From NCBI RefSeq assembly GCF_945859705.1, contig NC_079134.1, positions 68,692,625-68,756,624 on the forward strand: 64,000 bases of DNA, given 5' to 3'. The stretch is from Episyrphus balteatus (taxonomy: Eukaryota; Arthropoda; Insecta; Diptera; Syrphidae). How positions within the stretch are numbered: position 1 is the first letter of the stretch; the number at the start of each line of letters is the position of its first letter. Below, one piece after another: positions 43,086-54,618 of the stretch. The notes under the pieces were generated by a model. That model was not told the DNA's origin. It did not search any database and was given only the letters and a program-made list of their open reading frames with translations. Position numbers and translations under genes: made by a program.

Positions 43086-44520
43086 ATTTATGTTGAGTTG
43101 CGACAACAGATACTTTGAATCGTTCGTTCCCATTAAAACATCATAGACAAATAAAATTTTTGTAACAGTTCTTCTGATGGCAAATTAATTTAGGCTAGGT
43201 GTTGGTTATAAGGTGGTAGATTTTTGCTATTATTCCATGGTAGATGTCGAAGGTTGATATTAGATTGGTAACATGGGCTCCAAACACAGCTGCAAATATT
43301 CTATACTTGACAGCACAAGAGAACAGTATAAGGTTTTTAACATGTATGGGTCTCGAAATTCTTTTGAAAAACGGCACACAAACCCTAACCTGCATTAACT
43401 TTATGTATTACGTGATCAATATGTTTTTGGTCCAATTCCAGTGCCAAGATCACAGAAACTATCAACTCTTTCAAGAGGTTGATTACACAACATATAAACA
43501 TTTAAGAATGGTAACCGTTTACGAGTAAAAGTCATACACTTAGATACATTTAGTTCCATATCATTAAAACTACACCAATTGGAAACATAAATTAAATCTC
43601 TTTGTAACAGTTCAGATTCGTTATTATTTTTGTACGATAGGCGAAGCTTAGCATCATCGGAAAACAAGAGAAGGACCGAGAATTTTACGGTGTTATGTAA
43701 GTCATTTATAAACAATACAAACAGAAATGGTCCAATGTGGCTTCCTTGGGGAACACCGGAATGCACAATTATCTTTTTTGATGTTTTGTTTTTAACATTT
43801 TGTGTTCTTGAACATAGGTACGACTCCAGCCAAACTAAAAACCAAGGAGGCAGTCCAATAATCTGCAGTTTTTTCAAAAGAAAATCATGATTGACACGAT
43901 CAAACGCTTTCGAAAAATCCAAGTATGCAACATCAGTTTGATAACCATTTTGATTTTACAATAACATCTGAGCAAAACTCCATCAGGTTTGTTGCAGTTG
44001 ATTTACCCTTCATGAAACCGTATTGATGTGGCGAGATAACATTTTTGTATTTTTTCTCAATAGTACTTAAGATAATCTTTTCAAATAACTTTGGTATGAA
44101 TGACAGCTTGGAAATCTGTAATTTGAAATGTTACAATTATTTGCGTTTTTAAAGAGTGGTAAAATAGTTGAAGTCTTCCAGAGGCTTGGAAAAATACCCG
44201 TGCGGATAGACAAGTTAAACAGATGACCCAGTGGACGAGCTAAAACATTCATCTGGACCGAATGATAATGAATCTTTTAGTTCAGAGACATGGTTTATTA
44301 GTTCGATTTCGTTAATTTCTGGTTTAGCAACGTCAAGTTGAAAAAAGGTTGATATGGACTTTAAATAAATTTCTCTTATATCACAGTTTTTATCACAGGT
44401 GTTATTGTAGGTATTATCACAGGTATTGCAGTTATTTTCACGTATTACCACAGTTGTTATGTTTCTTATAAACGCTTTGGAAGAAGTTTGAAAACATATC
44501 ACATATAGTTGCAGGATCAT
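43086..44520 (-). pseudogene. Non-LTR reverse transcriptase, fragmented
   Basis: Pieces in three frames. LARPLGHLFNLSIRTGIFPS (44252-44067), PHQYGFMKGKSTATNL (about 44030), MDFSKAFDRVNHDFLLKKL and HSGVPQGSHIGPFLFVLFIN (43922-43416), and LFSDDAKL, the catalytic motif with FSDD in place of FADD. Later shifted pieces SKEFRDPYMLKTLYCSL and LRHLPWNNSKNLPPY correspond to the same regions as in the copies at 8423-9058 and 51917-52717. No C-terminus remains. Confidence 0.8.
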
Positions 44521-44777
44521 TAGAAGAACAGTCTTTCTAGGTCATCACAGCTGGAAAATGGTTTGCCTTTCTTTTAACGTTGACAAATTGCCAAAATTTG
44601 TTTGGGTCAACCAATATTTAATTTTTCACATTAATTATGTATTCTTGGTAACACGATTTTGTTTTAGCATGAAGTTTTCTCCTTACTGAAGAGTACTCAG
44701 TATAGTCCACGGCTGATTTCGATTGTAAGTATTTTCTATAAAGTTTGGTTTTATTATTTCGCAGTTTTTTAATTTCT

Positions 44778-45697
44778 TTATTTTGGACTCAACGTTTCGG
44801 ACAGACATTTTTTAAATGGAACACAAAGAGACAAAAAGTTTTTTAAAATTGAATAAAATATTAGTACAACAGCGCTCAATATCAGTTTCTCCACAAAAAC
44901 TTGTCCAGTTGTGATTTTCCACAAGGATTTTAAATCGGATGCAATCAATTTTTTTAAAATCGGGAATTCGTGCAACACAAAAATTTGATTTTGATGGCTC
45001 ATCGACTGAATTGGCTGTCAACAGCAGAATGATGAACAGAATTTTCAAACAAAAAATTATCAGCTGCAGAAATTGAAGCAAGTTCGGGTACATCCGTAAA
45101 GATTAAGTCCAAAATTTTACCTTTCGAGTTGACGACATTATTTATCTGGTAACACCCAATACTGGCACATTCATCGGTAAAGAAACTCTCAGTTTCCGAA
45201 GCAATTTCTCTTAAATCCATAGGAAAAAGAGGTGACATGAAGGATCCTCCTTCTGGATCGGACATCCAATTAACATTTGTTAAGTTAAAATCGCCAAGAA
45301 TAAAACTATTGGCTGTAGGAAGTTTCTCATTCGCACGAAATATAGCATAGGAGTGAAGTTCATGAACAGATTTTTGAGAAAGGGGAGGGATATACGAACA
45401 TGTGAAAATAAATTGGCGTTTCATAATTATAGCTTCAACACATACAAATTCGATAGAACTAGTGTTTTCAATGCTAATACAATTAGAATGAAATGAGGAA
45501 CGAATAGCAATTAGGACTCCATTTCCAATAGACGAGCAACTATTACATGAATTTCTATCACAACGATAAACATTAAAGTCACTGCACAGTATTTCACTAT
45601 CAAAAACAGAATCATTTAGCCACGTTTCAGATAAAACAATTACATCGTAGTCAGTACAAAAAGATTTTTTATATAAATCATTAAGTTTCGACTTCAT
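44778..45697 (-). pseudogene. Non-LTR AP-type endonuclease domain
   Basis: 232 codons open from 45697, then a frameshift near 45000 and continued similarity in another frame. Motifs of the exonuclease/endonuclease/phosphatase fold: DVIVLSETWLND (catalytic Glu), GNGVLIAIRSS, FTCSYIPP, SFILGDFNLTNVNW (GDFN, catalytic Asp/Asn) and KILDLIFTD. The terminal SDH catalytic motif appears as SVHHSAVD. The enzyme nicks the target to prime reverse transcription; this copy is broken before the RT. Confidence 0.8.
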
Positions 45698-45741
45698 TCC
45701 ACTAGTGTTATGGTAAAATAAATTTAAAGTATTATGGTAAT

Positions 45742-46690
45742 TTAATCGTTTTTTGGATGAACTAAATTATTGACCACAGCTTCATTTAGTTGCGCAAGTT
45801 TTAGGGGTCTGCGGGGGCGATGTTCAAACTCGCGCACAAAAACATGTTCAGTCCAAAACTTAGGGTTTATTAAAATGTTGAATATATAGTAAGGTACAGT
45901 TAGTTTAAATGAGGAGATCTCTCTTACACTTTGAAATTCATTTTTAAATATGTTAATTCCGACTATGTTGTCATGACCTGAGGTTTTTTGAATATAAGAC
46001 AAGACATCACTAACAGTAGTTGAAGATTCCAAACGAGTTAAAAATAACACTTAAGGTGGAGGTATAGCTTTAAATTGCAGGGTTTGGTTGGAAGGTTTTT
46101 ATTGTAACTCAGTTGGACCTGAATTATTTACACTTATATTAGGACTAGGATTAAGAATTTCGTTTAAATGAGTCGATTGGGAAACATTTTCTACTTCCAT
46201 ATCCATGGATTCCGAAGAATTTTTACTTTTGTCACCAATGGTTTTTTGTTTGCATAAATTTCCATTGAAGTAGAGTGCTTGGTGATAGGTAGGTTTTAGG
46301 AAGTTTCTTTAATCACCGTCTTTTCCGTAAGGTGAAGCTTTTTATTTATTGCTTCTGATGACTGCTCAGCTTTTCTTTGGTTGCTTCTCGTCATGGGGAT
46401 TCCTTAACTAAACCAGCAACCAATGCTTTTGTATCACTAAAGGAATTTTGAATTTCAGTTAATTTAAGACTATTTTCTTCAACTTTTGAGCAAAGTGATA
46501 TCATATTCTCAACATTACATTTATCACAAAAATAGTAAAAATTAGATATATTTTAATTTTATCAAATGTTTTAGAGTCAATTTTACCACAACTTACATGA
46601 ATAGTGTATTTACAAATACCACTGCGCAAAATTGTTTTTTCATTAGGTAGTAAATCTTTTAAGCACACTAGACAAGCCAAGGTGGAAAAA
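45742..46690 (-). pseudogene. Non-LTR ORF1 (PHD-like zinc finger protein), broken
   Basis: The 5' end (46690-46540) reads STLACLVCLKDLLPNEK then LRSGICKYTIHVSCGKID, a C-x2-C...C-x4-H-x2-C arrangement like the PHD-type finger found in ORF1 of some insect jockey-like elements. The middle is frame-broken and Ser/Lys-rich. The last part (46050-45742) is open for 102 codons with YYIFNILINPKFWTEHVFV, an RNA-binding-type C-terminus seen in these ORF1s. ORF1 products bind element RNA. Dead here because of shifts. Confidence 0.6.
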
Positions 46691-47209
46691 ATTAGTTAAA
46701 AACGCAAAGTGTCAACACTGATTGAAATTAATAAATTTGCCTGTTTATATACTTCAATTTTTGGTATGGGTCTGTATTGTGAACACCTAAAAGTATGCAA
46801 TAAAATCCGATGCAGAGTTTTACTTAAGTAAAATTAATTAATTCACTCGAAATAATAATAAAATGAGAGACTGAGTTATTGTTATAAAATGTCAAACAAA
46901 TTAATTCACTCCAAGAACAATACAATTATTTCGTGAAAACAAAACACTAGTTAATTGCACAAAATCAAAAGGACATCCAAAAATGCAAATGATAAAGAAA
47001 GCTAACAGCTTTATATTCTTAACACTTTAATTAATAACAATTAGTAAATATTAAGTAAAAAAGTTTCAAAGGTAGAGCACAAATAAACAACAACTTAAAC
47101 GCTTGAGAGCAGAATTGCGTTCTCTCAAGGAGAGAAAGCGGATGGTTATGACCCAAAGGTGATGGTTAATTGGTAGGTAAATTTCTTAATTTATTTGCAC
47201 CATCTACCG

Positions 47210-48906
47210 GGAAGATTACGGGGTTTCAAGCTCGTCTATATTTAAAACCGAATTCGACTCCAAGATTTATTAAGGCGAGGAGAATAGCCTTCCCACTATG
47301 GCATGTAGTGGCGTTAACTTGAAAGTCAAGTAGCTGAAGGTTTGTTGGTCAAGGTTGACCAAAGCGAATGGGGCAATCCGACTGTCGTGGTCCCTTGAAA
47401 AAAATGGTGCCGTTCGTATTTGCGGCTACTACAAGGTCACGGTGAATCCAGCATTGATGGTTGATGTGCACCCGCTGCCAAGCCTACAATAGAAGAATTG
47501 TTTATTAAAATGGCTGGTGGAACAAAGTTCACAAAAATAGATTTGTCGACAACTTATTTTCAATTGGAAATACATCCAGAAGACAGGCACATTTTAACTT
47601 TAAACACGCACAAAGGTCTCTTCCAGCCCACACGCATGATGTATGAAAACGCGTGTGCTCCTGTCATATGGCAACGCTTTATTGCCATAATATGAGGTTC
47701 AACTGGAATAAAACAAAGGAATGAAAAAAGATTGCATCGAATATTGTAATTATGTCATCGACAAAAATTGCATCTACAGAATGCCTAGCAAAATCGATGC
47801 TATACAACAGTTTAAACAGCCAACCACAAAATATGAAGCTCGAGCCTTCCTTGAACTTATAAATTATTATGTTCGCTTTATAAAAACATTAAGTAACATT
47901 CTTTATCCTTTAAATAGGTTAGTCCAGAACAACGTGGCCTTTTAGAGGTTAAGAAGCAAATGCAGTCGGACACGGTTTTGGCATTTTACGACCCTAAGCT
48001 CCCAGTAATTCTTGCGGTGGATGCTAGCCCGGTGGGAATTGACGCTGTTTTTGAGTCACGCGAATAGAGATGGTTCGGAGAGGTCTCTGCAATTTGCTTC
48101 GCAAACATTAAACCAAATGCAGCAGCTGTACAGGTATTATATTCGGGGTAAGACAATTTTACCAATACCTGTATAGAAATAATTTACCTTGGTCAGGTAG
48201 ATAAAGAAGAGTATGCTATTATATTCGGGGTAGGAAAATTTTACCAATACCTGTATAGAAATAAATTTACCTTGGTGACAGACAATAAAGCTATCTCCCA
48301 AATTTTTTCCCCTCATATGTTGGGTGGCAGCGAGGAATGTATTTGAAAGGGTTCATGCTGACTTCGCAGGGCCGTTCATGTATTTTGTTCGTACTTGTGG
48401 ACGCATTCAGCAAATGGCCGGAAGTCCACATCACACCAAACATAACCACACGTACTACAATTCAAATTTGTGAAAAAATGTTTGCTGCTTTTGGGACTCC
48501 AAAGATTTTTGTGAGTGATAATGGGACCCAATTCAATTCAAATGAATTTCAATTGTTTTTGAAACGAAATGGTATCGTTCATAAGCAAGGGGTTCCATAT
48601 TACCCAGCTACAAATGGGCTTGTAGAGCGATTCATTCAAACAGTCAAATATAATATTAAAACAGCAAATTGTAGTCCACATTCTATAAACAATTATTTCA
48701 ATACCATTTTATTTGCTTACAGGCGAATGATTCATCCAATCACAGGCAAATCTCCGTCGATGCTGATGCTAGGTCGTCAATACAGTCAAAGCTGGACTTT
48801 CTTCTGCCAAACAATGTTACGACAGATCGCAAACTCCCTAACAAAATTTTCGCTGTGGGAGAAAGGGCAGCAACACGAGATTATGAGCCGTATGCATAAA
48901 AGGTAG
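47210..48906 (+). pseudogene. Gypsy-type reverse transcriptase and integrase, fragmented
   Basis: RT pieces in several frames: PRFIKARRIAFPL, SEWGNPTVVVP, then GGTKFTKIDLSTTYFQLEIH (about 47515) and AFLELINYYVRFIKTLSNIL. The catalytic YVDD region is lost between 47695 and 47721. RNase H: DASPVGIDAVF (about 48010). A short duplication brings GAAGAGTATGCTATTATATTC twice near 48140-48240. Integrase open 48337-48906: VDAFSKWPEVH, SDNGTQFNSNEF and ATNGLVERFIQTVK carry the D, D and E residues. The frame is cut at about 48890 by a MITE. Likely the same element as the gag/protease at 33293. Confidence 0.75.
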
Positions 48907-49965
48907 CATATGCTTTTACTAGTAAATTTTAATAGTATTTATTACTTTCCATATGCATAAAAAACATAGTAAATGCTGGAAAGGTAGTATTTACTAGAAG
49001 AATAGTATTTACTAGTTTTGGATGAATTTTTATAGTAAATACTGGTTTTGGTATGCATAAGAAACTAGTACGAACTTTTACTTTCTAGTATTTACTGGTA
49101 ATTTTTCAAGTTTCTAAATACCAACTTGAACACTTACTAGTAAAACCTTCTTATGTTAAATGTTATTTATCCTCTTCTTTAGTTGGTCTTCTGTTATTAA
49201 AATACCAGTCTTGGCTTGAAACTCAGGAATAAAAAATTTTAAGGCTTCCGCCTTTGCCTTTTTTATATGAGGCTGTTGAGATTTGTTAATAAGTACGGCA
49301 TACTTTTCTAGTATTTTAACAAACTCTAAGGTTGTTGAACTTTCTACTTTTGCAATTTTTTAACACTCACTTTTAAACTCTTAAATTGTGTTGAAAATTA
49401 ATTTTAAGTATATTCACTCGATGTTGTAGGTATATTTGATTTTTTTATTGAATAATGAAAATAAATTTTCTCAAGTTGAAAATTAAACGAAAAAAAAAGT
49501 ATACAATTATGATTAAAAAAGTCAAAGTAATGCAAAGTAAAAATAGCAAAGTAGATTTGAAATAGTGAAGTAAATTATATGTTCTAAAATTAAAATGCTT
49601 TTTCGGCATTTGTCCTAAGCGTATCAAACTCCTTTATCGCCTCAAACACCAGTTGTTATTATCAACAAATTGTATACAAAAGATTGGTTACAAAAGAAGA
49701 AAATTATAGAACGTTAAAAATACAGAACAAAAAAAGCAACAGCATTTATGTACATAGGTATCTAGTATATACTATTAATTTCAGATGAAATAGTAGTATT
49801 TACTGGGATGAATCCAGTATTTACTACTAGTTTATACTAGCTAGTAGAAACTAAGGTTTATGCATACCGAATGTAGTAAATACTATTAGTTTCAGTTCTA
49901 CTAGTAGTACTAGTATTTACTATACACCTTTTACTACTAGTAATTACTTTTTTTTATGCATATGC
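48891..49965. mobile_element. MITE with ACTAGTA interior, inside Gypsy integrase
   Basis: TATGCATAAAAGGTAGCATA at the left and inverted TATGCATAAAAAAAAGTAAT at the right. The outer and central parts consist of TACTAGTAAATACTA words in many copies. The integrase frame resumes right after it. Exact borders and target duplication are unclear. Confidence 0.7.
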
Positions 49966-50394
49966 CTCTATATGTCGAACATGAAGTGGCAGTTTGGAAC
50001 TGTGGAAACTATCTTGCGTGATCTACACTATAACATCAAGTTGGACGACAATAGGCGCTGGAAAAGACATGTTGACCAGCTGAGAAAGATAGGAGAAAAG
50101 GTGCGTGGATCATCGAATGGCAGTGAGATTACTCGTAAAGCAAAAGGCTTAGATGGAGATCGATTTTCATTATTGGACGAAAGTCTATTAAAAACAGCAG
50201 TAAATTGTCAATCGCATGTTATTGAACCGTCTACTACCAATCAATCACAAAATGCTGAAGCTATTATTGCAACGCCAATGCAAAGCAAAGAGAAAATTTC
50301 AGAGTTCAGCCGAAGAGCAAAATGTACCCATGCAAAACAACGATGTCAACCTACGGCAGGTACCGTAAAAAATCCATTCGGGTCCATGCATTAA
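49966..50394 (+). pseudogene. Gypsy-type integrase C-terminal region
   Basis: Continues the integrase: MKWQFGTVETILRDLHYNIK and RRWKRHVDQLRKIG match the small C-terminal domain of Gypsy-type integrases (W-x-G-x-V...Y...RH-x-DQL). It is followed by a Ser/Gln/Ala-rich tail of about 90 residues and TAA. Frame open for 140 codons. Separated from the catalytic core only by the ACTAGTA MITE. Confidence 0.75.
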
Positions 50395-51480
50395 GCCGAA
50401 TAGGGTATGTGCACCAATCAATTGTTGATCCAAAATAAAAATATTTAGCTGCGCATGCTTGCGCACTGCCGAGATTTTGTACTTTGAAAAAAAATGAAGG
50501 CAGAAGGAACAGATTTTCTTTAAAAAAAATGTTTAAATTAAAATTGGTATGCCATTTTGTAGAAATCACCAATCCACATCTAAAAACAAAATTTCAAAAA
50601 AATACAATGTCCCGTTTTCGAAAATTTTATTTTTCAAAAAAAAATTTCAAAATTTTTTTAAAAATCCAAAAATTATTTTTTTTTGAAATTTTATTTTTGG
50701 CCTATATTTGAGTTATATAAGTGCTTCTTCAAAAAAAGTTTCGTTGAAATCGAATAAGCCGTTTCGGAGAATATAGGATTTAAAAAAAACCATTCTATGG
50801 CAGGTACCGTTAATAATGATTTTCCAAAAAAATTTTTTTCATTAGAAGATAGACCTTGTTTTCAAACTTACATTTGAATTTTTTAAACAAAATCGTTGGA
50901 GCCGTTTTTGAGCAATTACAGCTTTACTGAAATTGGTGTATGACAAGTACCGTTATTTTTGGCCCAAAAAAATTAATTCCAAAAACCCCTCTGGAGGGTC
51001 TCCAAAAAATGCTACATACCAAATTTAAAGTCAATCGGTCCATCCGTTTAGGCTGTAGATCCTTATACAGACAGACAGACAGACGGACTTCCGGGACCAA
51101 CTTTTTTGGCATTCTCTATAATCGTAATATCATGGAAAAGTGTAATCTGAACTTTTTTTAGATGTGAATTAGTGATTTCTACAAAATGGCATACCAATTT
51201 TAATTTAAATATTTTTTTTTTTAAGAAAATCGGTTTTCGGCCGATGATTCCTAAACACCCTGTAAAACAATTTTCTTGAAATTCATTGGTGTAACAGCCC
51301 TGGAAATTTCCTTCAAATTAAAAAAAAACTGTACCGCTACCTCAATCCGTTCAAAAGTTATGATTTTTGCAACGAGATAAGTCATTTTGGACAACAGTGC
51401 GGCGATCCAGCTAAGTGAAAAAAGTTCCCGAAAGTTGGGGATATACAAATTAATTAATTGTAAATTTTGACAACATTTTG
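50395..51480. repeat. Old repeat region with inverted arms and CAGACGGAC core
   Basis: GGTATGCCATTTTGTAGAAA (50548) is inverted at about 51185, giving arms of roughly 75 bp. GGCAGGTACCGT words lie at 50356 and 50801, GACAAGTACCGTTATTTTTG at 50942 and GGCAGGTACCGTTATTTTTT at 54744. At 51005-51110 it carries the dispersed CCATCCGTTTAGG / ACAGACAGACAGACGGAC repeat also found at 3045-3300. Non-coding. Confidence 0.6.
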
Positions 51481-51699
51481 AATTTAACTGTACTTTATTT
51501 CGAATTTAGCTGATTTTATTTTTAATTACTATATCCAAATTAATGTTACAATGTTTTTACGATTATTTTTTATCTTTTAAATAATAATAAATTAATTTTA
51601 TCGGTTTTTTTTTATGTTTGGAATATTTTCTTTCTTATTTTTCTAATTGTAAATCTTTTTTTTTTCTCTCTCTTCTTCTTCCTAAAAATATGTTTGCAA

Positions 51700-51860
51700 A
51701 TAAGTCCACTGCTATAGTATTATTATTATTTTTATATACACTTTACCTAATTCAAATTTCCTTAGTATATAATTTAAATGCTTTCAATACTTTATAAGAC
51801 TTATGTCCTACATTGTAAGCAATTTTGAAATAAATAAATATGAAATAAATAATTAGGTTA
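51700..51860 (+). mobile_element. 3' tail of a non-LTR retrotransposon
   Basis: Ends TTATGTCCTACATTGTAAGC, AATTTTGAAATAAATAAATA, an A-rich retrotransposon-like 3' end. No coding part remains. Confidence 0.45.
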
Positions 51861-51916
51861 AATAAAAATGAATTACTTAAATCTTACAAATCAAAATATT
51901 TCGGAAAATAAATTTA

Positions 51917-52717
51917 TTGACTGATTGTAATCTTCTCCAAAATGACCTACTATGTTTTTGGGAATGGTGCAATAACAATCGTTTATTTTTAAATGTTGAT
52001 AAATGCAAGACAATGCGTTTCACACGCAAGCATGATTTCACTGTTTTTGATTATATGTTAAACTCCTCTAGTTTACACGTCCAATCCAGCTTTTCTGATC
52101 TTGGTATAATCCTAGATTCAAAGTTATCATTTACTAATCACTACGATTCAATAATCAAAAAAGCTAATAGATCACTCGGTTTTATTAAACGTTTTGGAAG
52201 TGAGTTCCGTGATACCTTCGTAATTAAATGTCTATTTTTTTCGTTTGCCAGATCTGTATTAGAATATGGCTGTGTTATATGGGCCCCTTATTACAATGTT
52301 CACACAAATAGAATTGAAAGTGTCCAAAAGAAATTCATTAAGTTTTACCTTCGATTTCTTCCTCGGTCAAATTTAATTGAATGGCCTTCCTACCCTCAGA
52401 ACTTAATTCTCTTGAATATTCCATCCCTTTCTGCTCATAGAGAGTTTTTACAGCTTTGCTTCATCGTTGGATTAATGAATGGATCTATTTGCTCATTCTC
52501 AGTTTTGGGTCGTTTGAGCTTTAACGCGGCCCGTGTCGGGTTAAGAACTAGATTGCCAATACGTCCCAGTTTTAGCAGATCGAACTATGGGTCTAACAGT
52601 CCGATTAATCAGTTGATTAATATTTTCAATAAACATTATAACTTAATTGACTCTGTTAACTTAAATTTGAAATCAAAACAGTTTAAAATTAGATTTTTCG
52701 TTAATTTTGTAAATTAG
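51917..52717 (+). pseudogene. Jockey-like reverse transcriptase C-terminal fragment
   Basis: 266 open codons with no proper start. Covers the region after the catalytic motif: NLLQNDLLCFWEWCNNNRL, LNVDKCKTMRFTRK, FSDLGIILDSKLSFTNHY, LGFIKRFGSEFRD, LEYGCVIWAPYYNVH, RIESVQKKFIKF and SRSNYGSNSPINQLINI, ending at TAG. It parallels the fragment at 8423-9058 throughout, with some 50 more residues at the start. Its frame is free of stops, so it is a relatively recent 5'-truncated copy. Confidence 0.82.
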
Positions 52718-52748
52718 AAATTTAATTGTGTTATCTTTTTTTTATATA

Positions 52749-53745
52749 GGGTCAATGTGGGTAAATGTAAACAATTTCATGTCTTTTTTTTCTTTTTACT
52801 TGAGATTTTAATATCTAGTCACGGAACAACTTGAATGGTATGTTCAAATACAAATATGAAATGATGGCAATTCTTCTTTATAAATATAAACAAATATTTT
52901 CCAAATTGTTTAAATTACTGTCAAATATGGCATGTTTACAAATACCCCACCATATTTGTGTTTTTTTACAAATTCGGGGTAAATGTAAACGGTGGTTTAA
53001 AATTTTGAATTTCCTCTTTATCATATGGATAATGACTTGAAAAACGTTCAAGAAGGTATTTTACAAAAACTTTTCCAAATTCCAATAAAAGTTTTTGTTT
53101 TCTTCCTTTGATTCTTTATATAGGCACCCAATATGCATCCTGAGCAGCTCTGAACGTCATATTTTTAATTTTTTTTACGTCAAAGACCGATTTTGCAACA
53201 TCATTCACTGAAAACGATGTGTTGGCTACTTTAAAGTGTGACTCCGTGGCACTTTAGCAACAGTAATTGACTGAAACTACTTATTTTTATTAAAACTAAT
53301 AATTTCAGCAAAAATATATGTTTACATTTACCCCCAGAATACGTTGTTTACATTTTCCCATCATGAAAAATATTCTGGGGTAAATGTAAACACATGCAAA
53401 TCGACATAAATGTCCTGTATTTTAAAATTTGTTTGTTTCACATAGAATCTACATCAAAATTCGAAACTAAAAAGTATTTGCAAATTGTACTGACTCAATT
53501 GAATCTGCAAAAATTTTAAATATTTCTGAAAGACTAACGACTTGTTTGGCACTTTAAAAAATTATCTTTCACGGAAAATACGCTCGTCGAATGAATTCTC
53601 TCTTGACAGCAATGAGCTTGACGTATAATATAAAAGATACATGCGTCCGCGATTTGTACTTATGTATGCATCAAAGAGATTTAACTGAAGCTTGTTATGA
53701 ACCATGTTTTCATTTACCCCTGTTTACATTTACCCACATTGACCC
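52749..53745. mobile_element. 997-bp MITE with GGGTAAATGTAAAC interior copies
   Basis: Perfect 24-bp inverted ends beginning GGGTCAATGTGGGTAAATGT, flanked by TA. Interior copies of GGGGTAAATGTAAAC, or its complement, at about 52976, 53320, 53346 and 53380. Inserted in the 3' UTR of a non-LTR element. No coding. Confidence 0.9.
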
Positions 53746-53879
53746 TACCTACATACATTCATTTTTTATTATTATTGTTATTTATATTTATTTATATTTA
53801 TAATTACCTGTAACGTTAGGATTTTAACGTGCTCAATAAATCAAATCAAATCAAAAATTATTTTAAATAATTGGGGAGA

Positions 53880-53985
53880 GCTTTCATAAGTGACAACTAC
53901 TGTCAATCTACTACATTATTGAAAATAAAGAGAATTGTTAGTCAGTCAATAGCCGTCTTTGAATTAACATCTACTAATATTAATT
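53880..53985 (+). mobile_element. Gypsy-type LTR fragment (probable 3' LTR)
   Basis: TGTCAATCTACTACATTATT through AATTAACATCTACTAATATT matches 32510-33225 without the foldback insertion, giving its empty site. Same orientation as the 5' LTR. Confidence 0.7.
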
Positions 53986-54354
53986 TTGTTAAAAATTCAA
54001 AATATTAGTAAACTCACTGTTACATACATGATGGATGCAAAAAAAAATTTTACAAAAAAACAAAAACCATTAGTATGGCCATGGCATCCATTTTGGATTC
54101 AAAAAACATATTTTTCACATAAAACCAAAAATCATTTGTATATTCTTAGCTACATTTTAAAACCATTCCCATTAACCTTAGTTGCATCGTTCTTGTTTTT
54201 TAAGCGTTTGAATTTTTTTTTTGATTTTTTTTAAAATCAAACGCGGAAACTTGTTTTTTTTATTTCGCTAATTCATATAATCAGCCCGACCACTCAATCA
54301 TTGCTGACTCCGAAAACTTAACTTACGACTAACGATGTATGCCTGGTACTCAAC
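53986..54354. other. AT-rich DNA, no gene seen
   Basis: Nothing supported. Confidence 0.35.
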
Positions 54355-54363
54355 ATTATCACC

Positions 54364-54609
54364 CATGGTATAAAAAGACAAGGTATGATCATTAGAGCCG
54401 CCATCTTACAAAATGGGGTAATAGTGTTTTGACGTCTGGCATTTGGCAAAGTCAAAAGCAACAACAATTTCCAAGACAAATTTGTTTACAACAACAATTT
54501 CAATGGGCTGGGCTGTCAAAACACTAAGTAGCCATCTTTTTTTTTTTCATTTGACAGTTCTCTATACTTTAGATTTTCTAATGATCATACCTTCTATTTT
54601 TATACCATG
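54364..54609. mobile_element. 246-bp MITE with 9-bp duplication (Mutator-like)
   Basis: Ends CATGGTATAAAAAGACAAGG and inverted CATGGTATAAAAATAGAAGG, both continuing into TATGATCATTAGA. The direct repeat ATTATCACC (54355-54363, 54610-54618) is 9 bp, the length typical of Mutator-like elements. Interior contains paired TTTTGACGTCTGGCATTTGG / inverted TGTCAAAACACTA words. Confidence 0.75.
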
Positions 54610-54618
54610 ATTATCACC

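Larger units (their letters stand above)
36595..43086 (+). mobile_element. Second Penelope-like element, interrupted twice
   Basis: The 280-bp terminal sequence at 36652-36930 is inverted at 42811-43086. Between are endonuclease-only coding pieces: 36953-37135, 37532-37755 and 42607-42812. These are separated by a 393-bp MITE and a 4.85-kb long-inverted-repeat element, both with target duplications. Removing both leaves one small frame ending soon before the inverted right terminus. No reverse transcriptase is present, as in the copy at 33925-34723. Confidence 0.75.
43086..47130 (-). mobile_element. Degenerate jockey-like non-LTR retrotransposon
   Basis: Read on the minus strand the order is ORF1 (46690-45742), apurinic-type endonuclease (45697-44999) and reverse transcriptase (about 44520-43086). 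The 3' end is lost at 43086 where the Penelope-like inverted repeat begins. Many frameshifts and stops. The 5' border near 47130 is approximate; beyond it Gypsy RT sequence starts. Confidence 0.75.
51870..53865 (+). mobile_element. Jockey-like non-LTR retrotransposon 3' part, interrupted by a MITE
   Basis: Carries an open RT C-terminus (51917-52717), a 3' UTR split by a 997-bp MITE (52749-53745) and a tail CAATAAATCAAATCAAATCA near 53835. The 5' part is missing. Confidence 0.7.
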
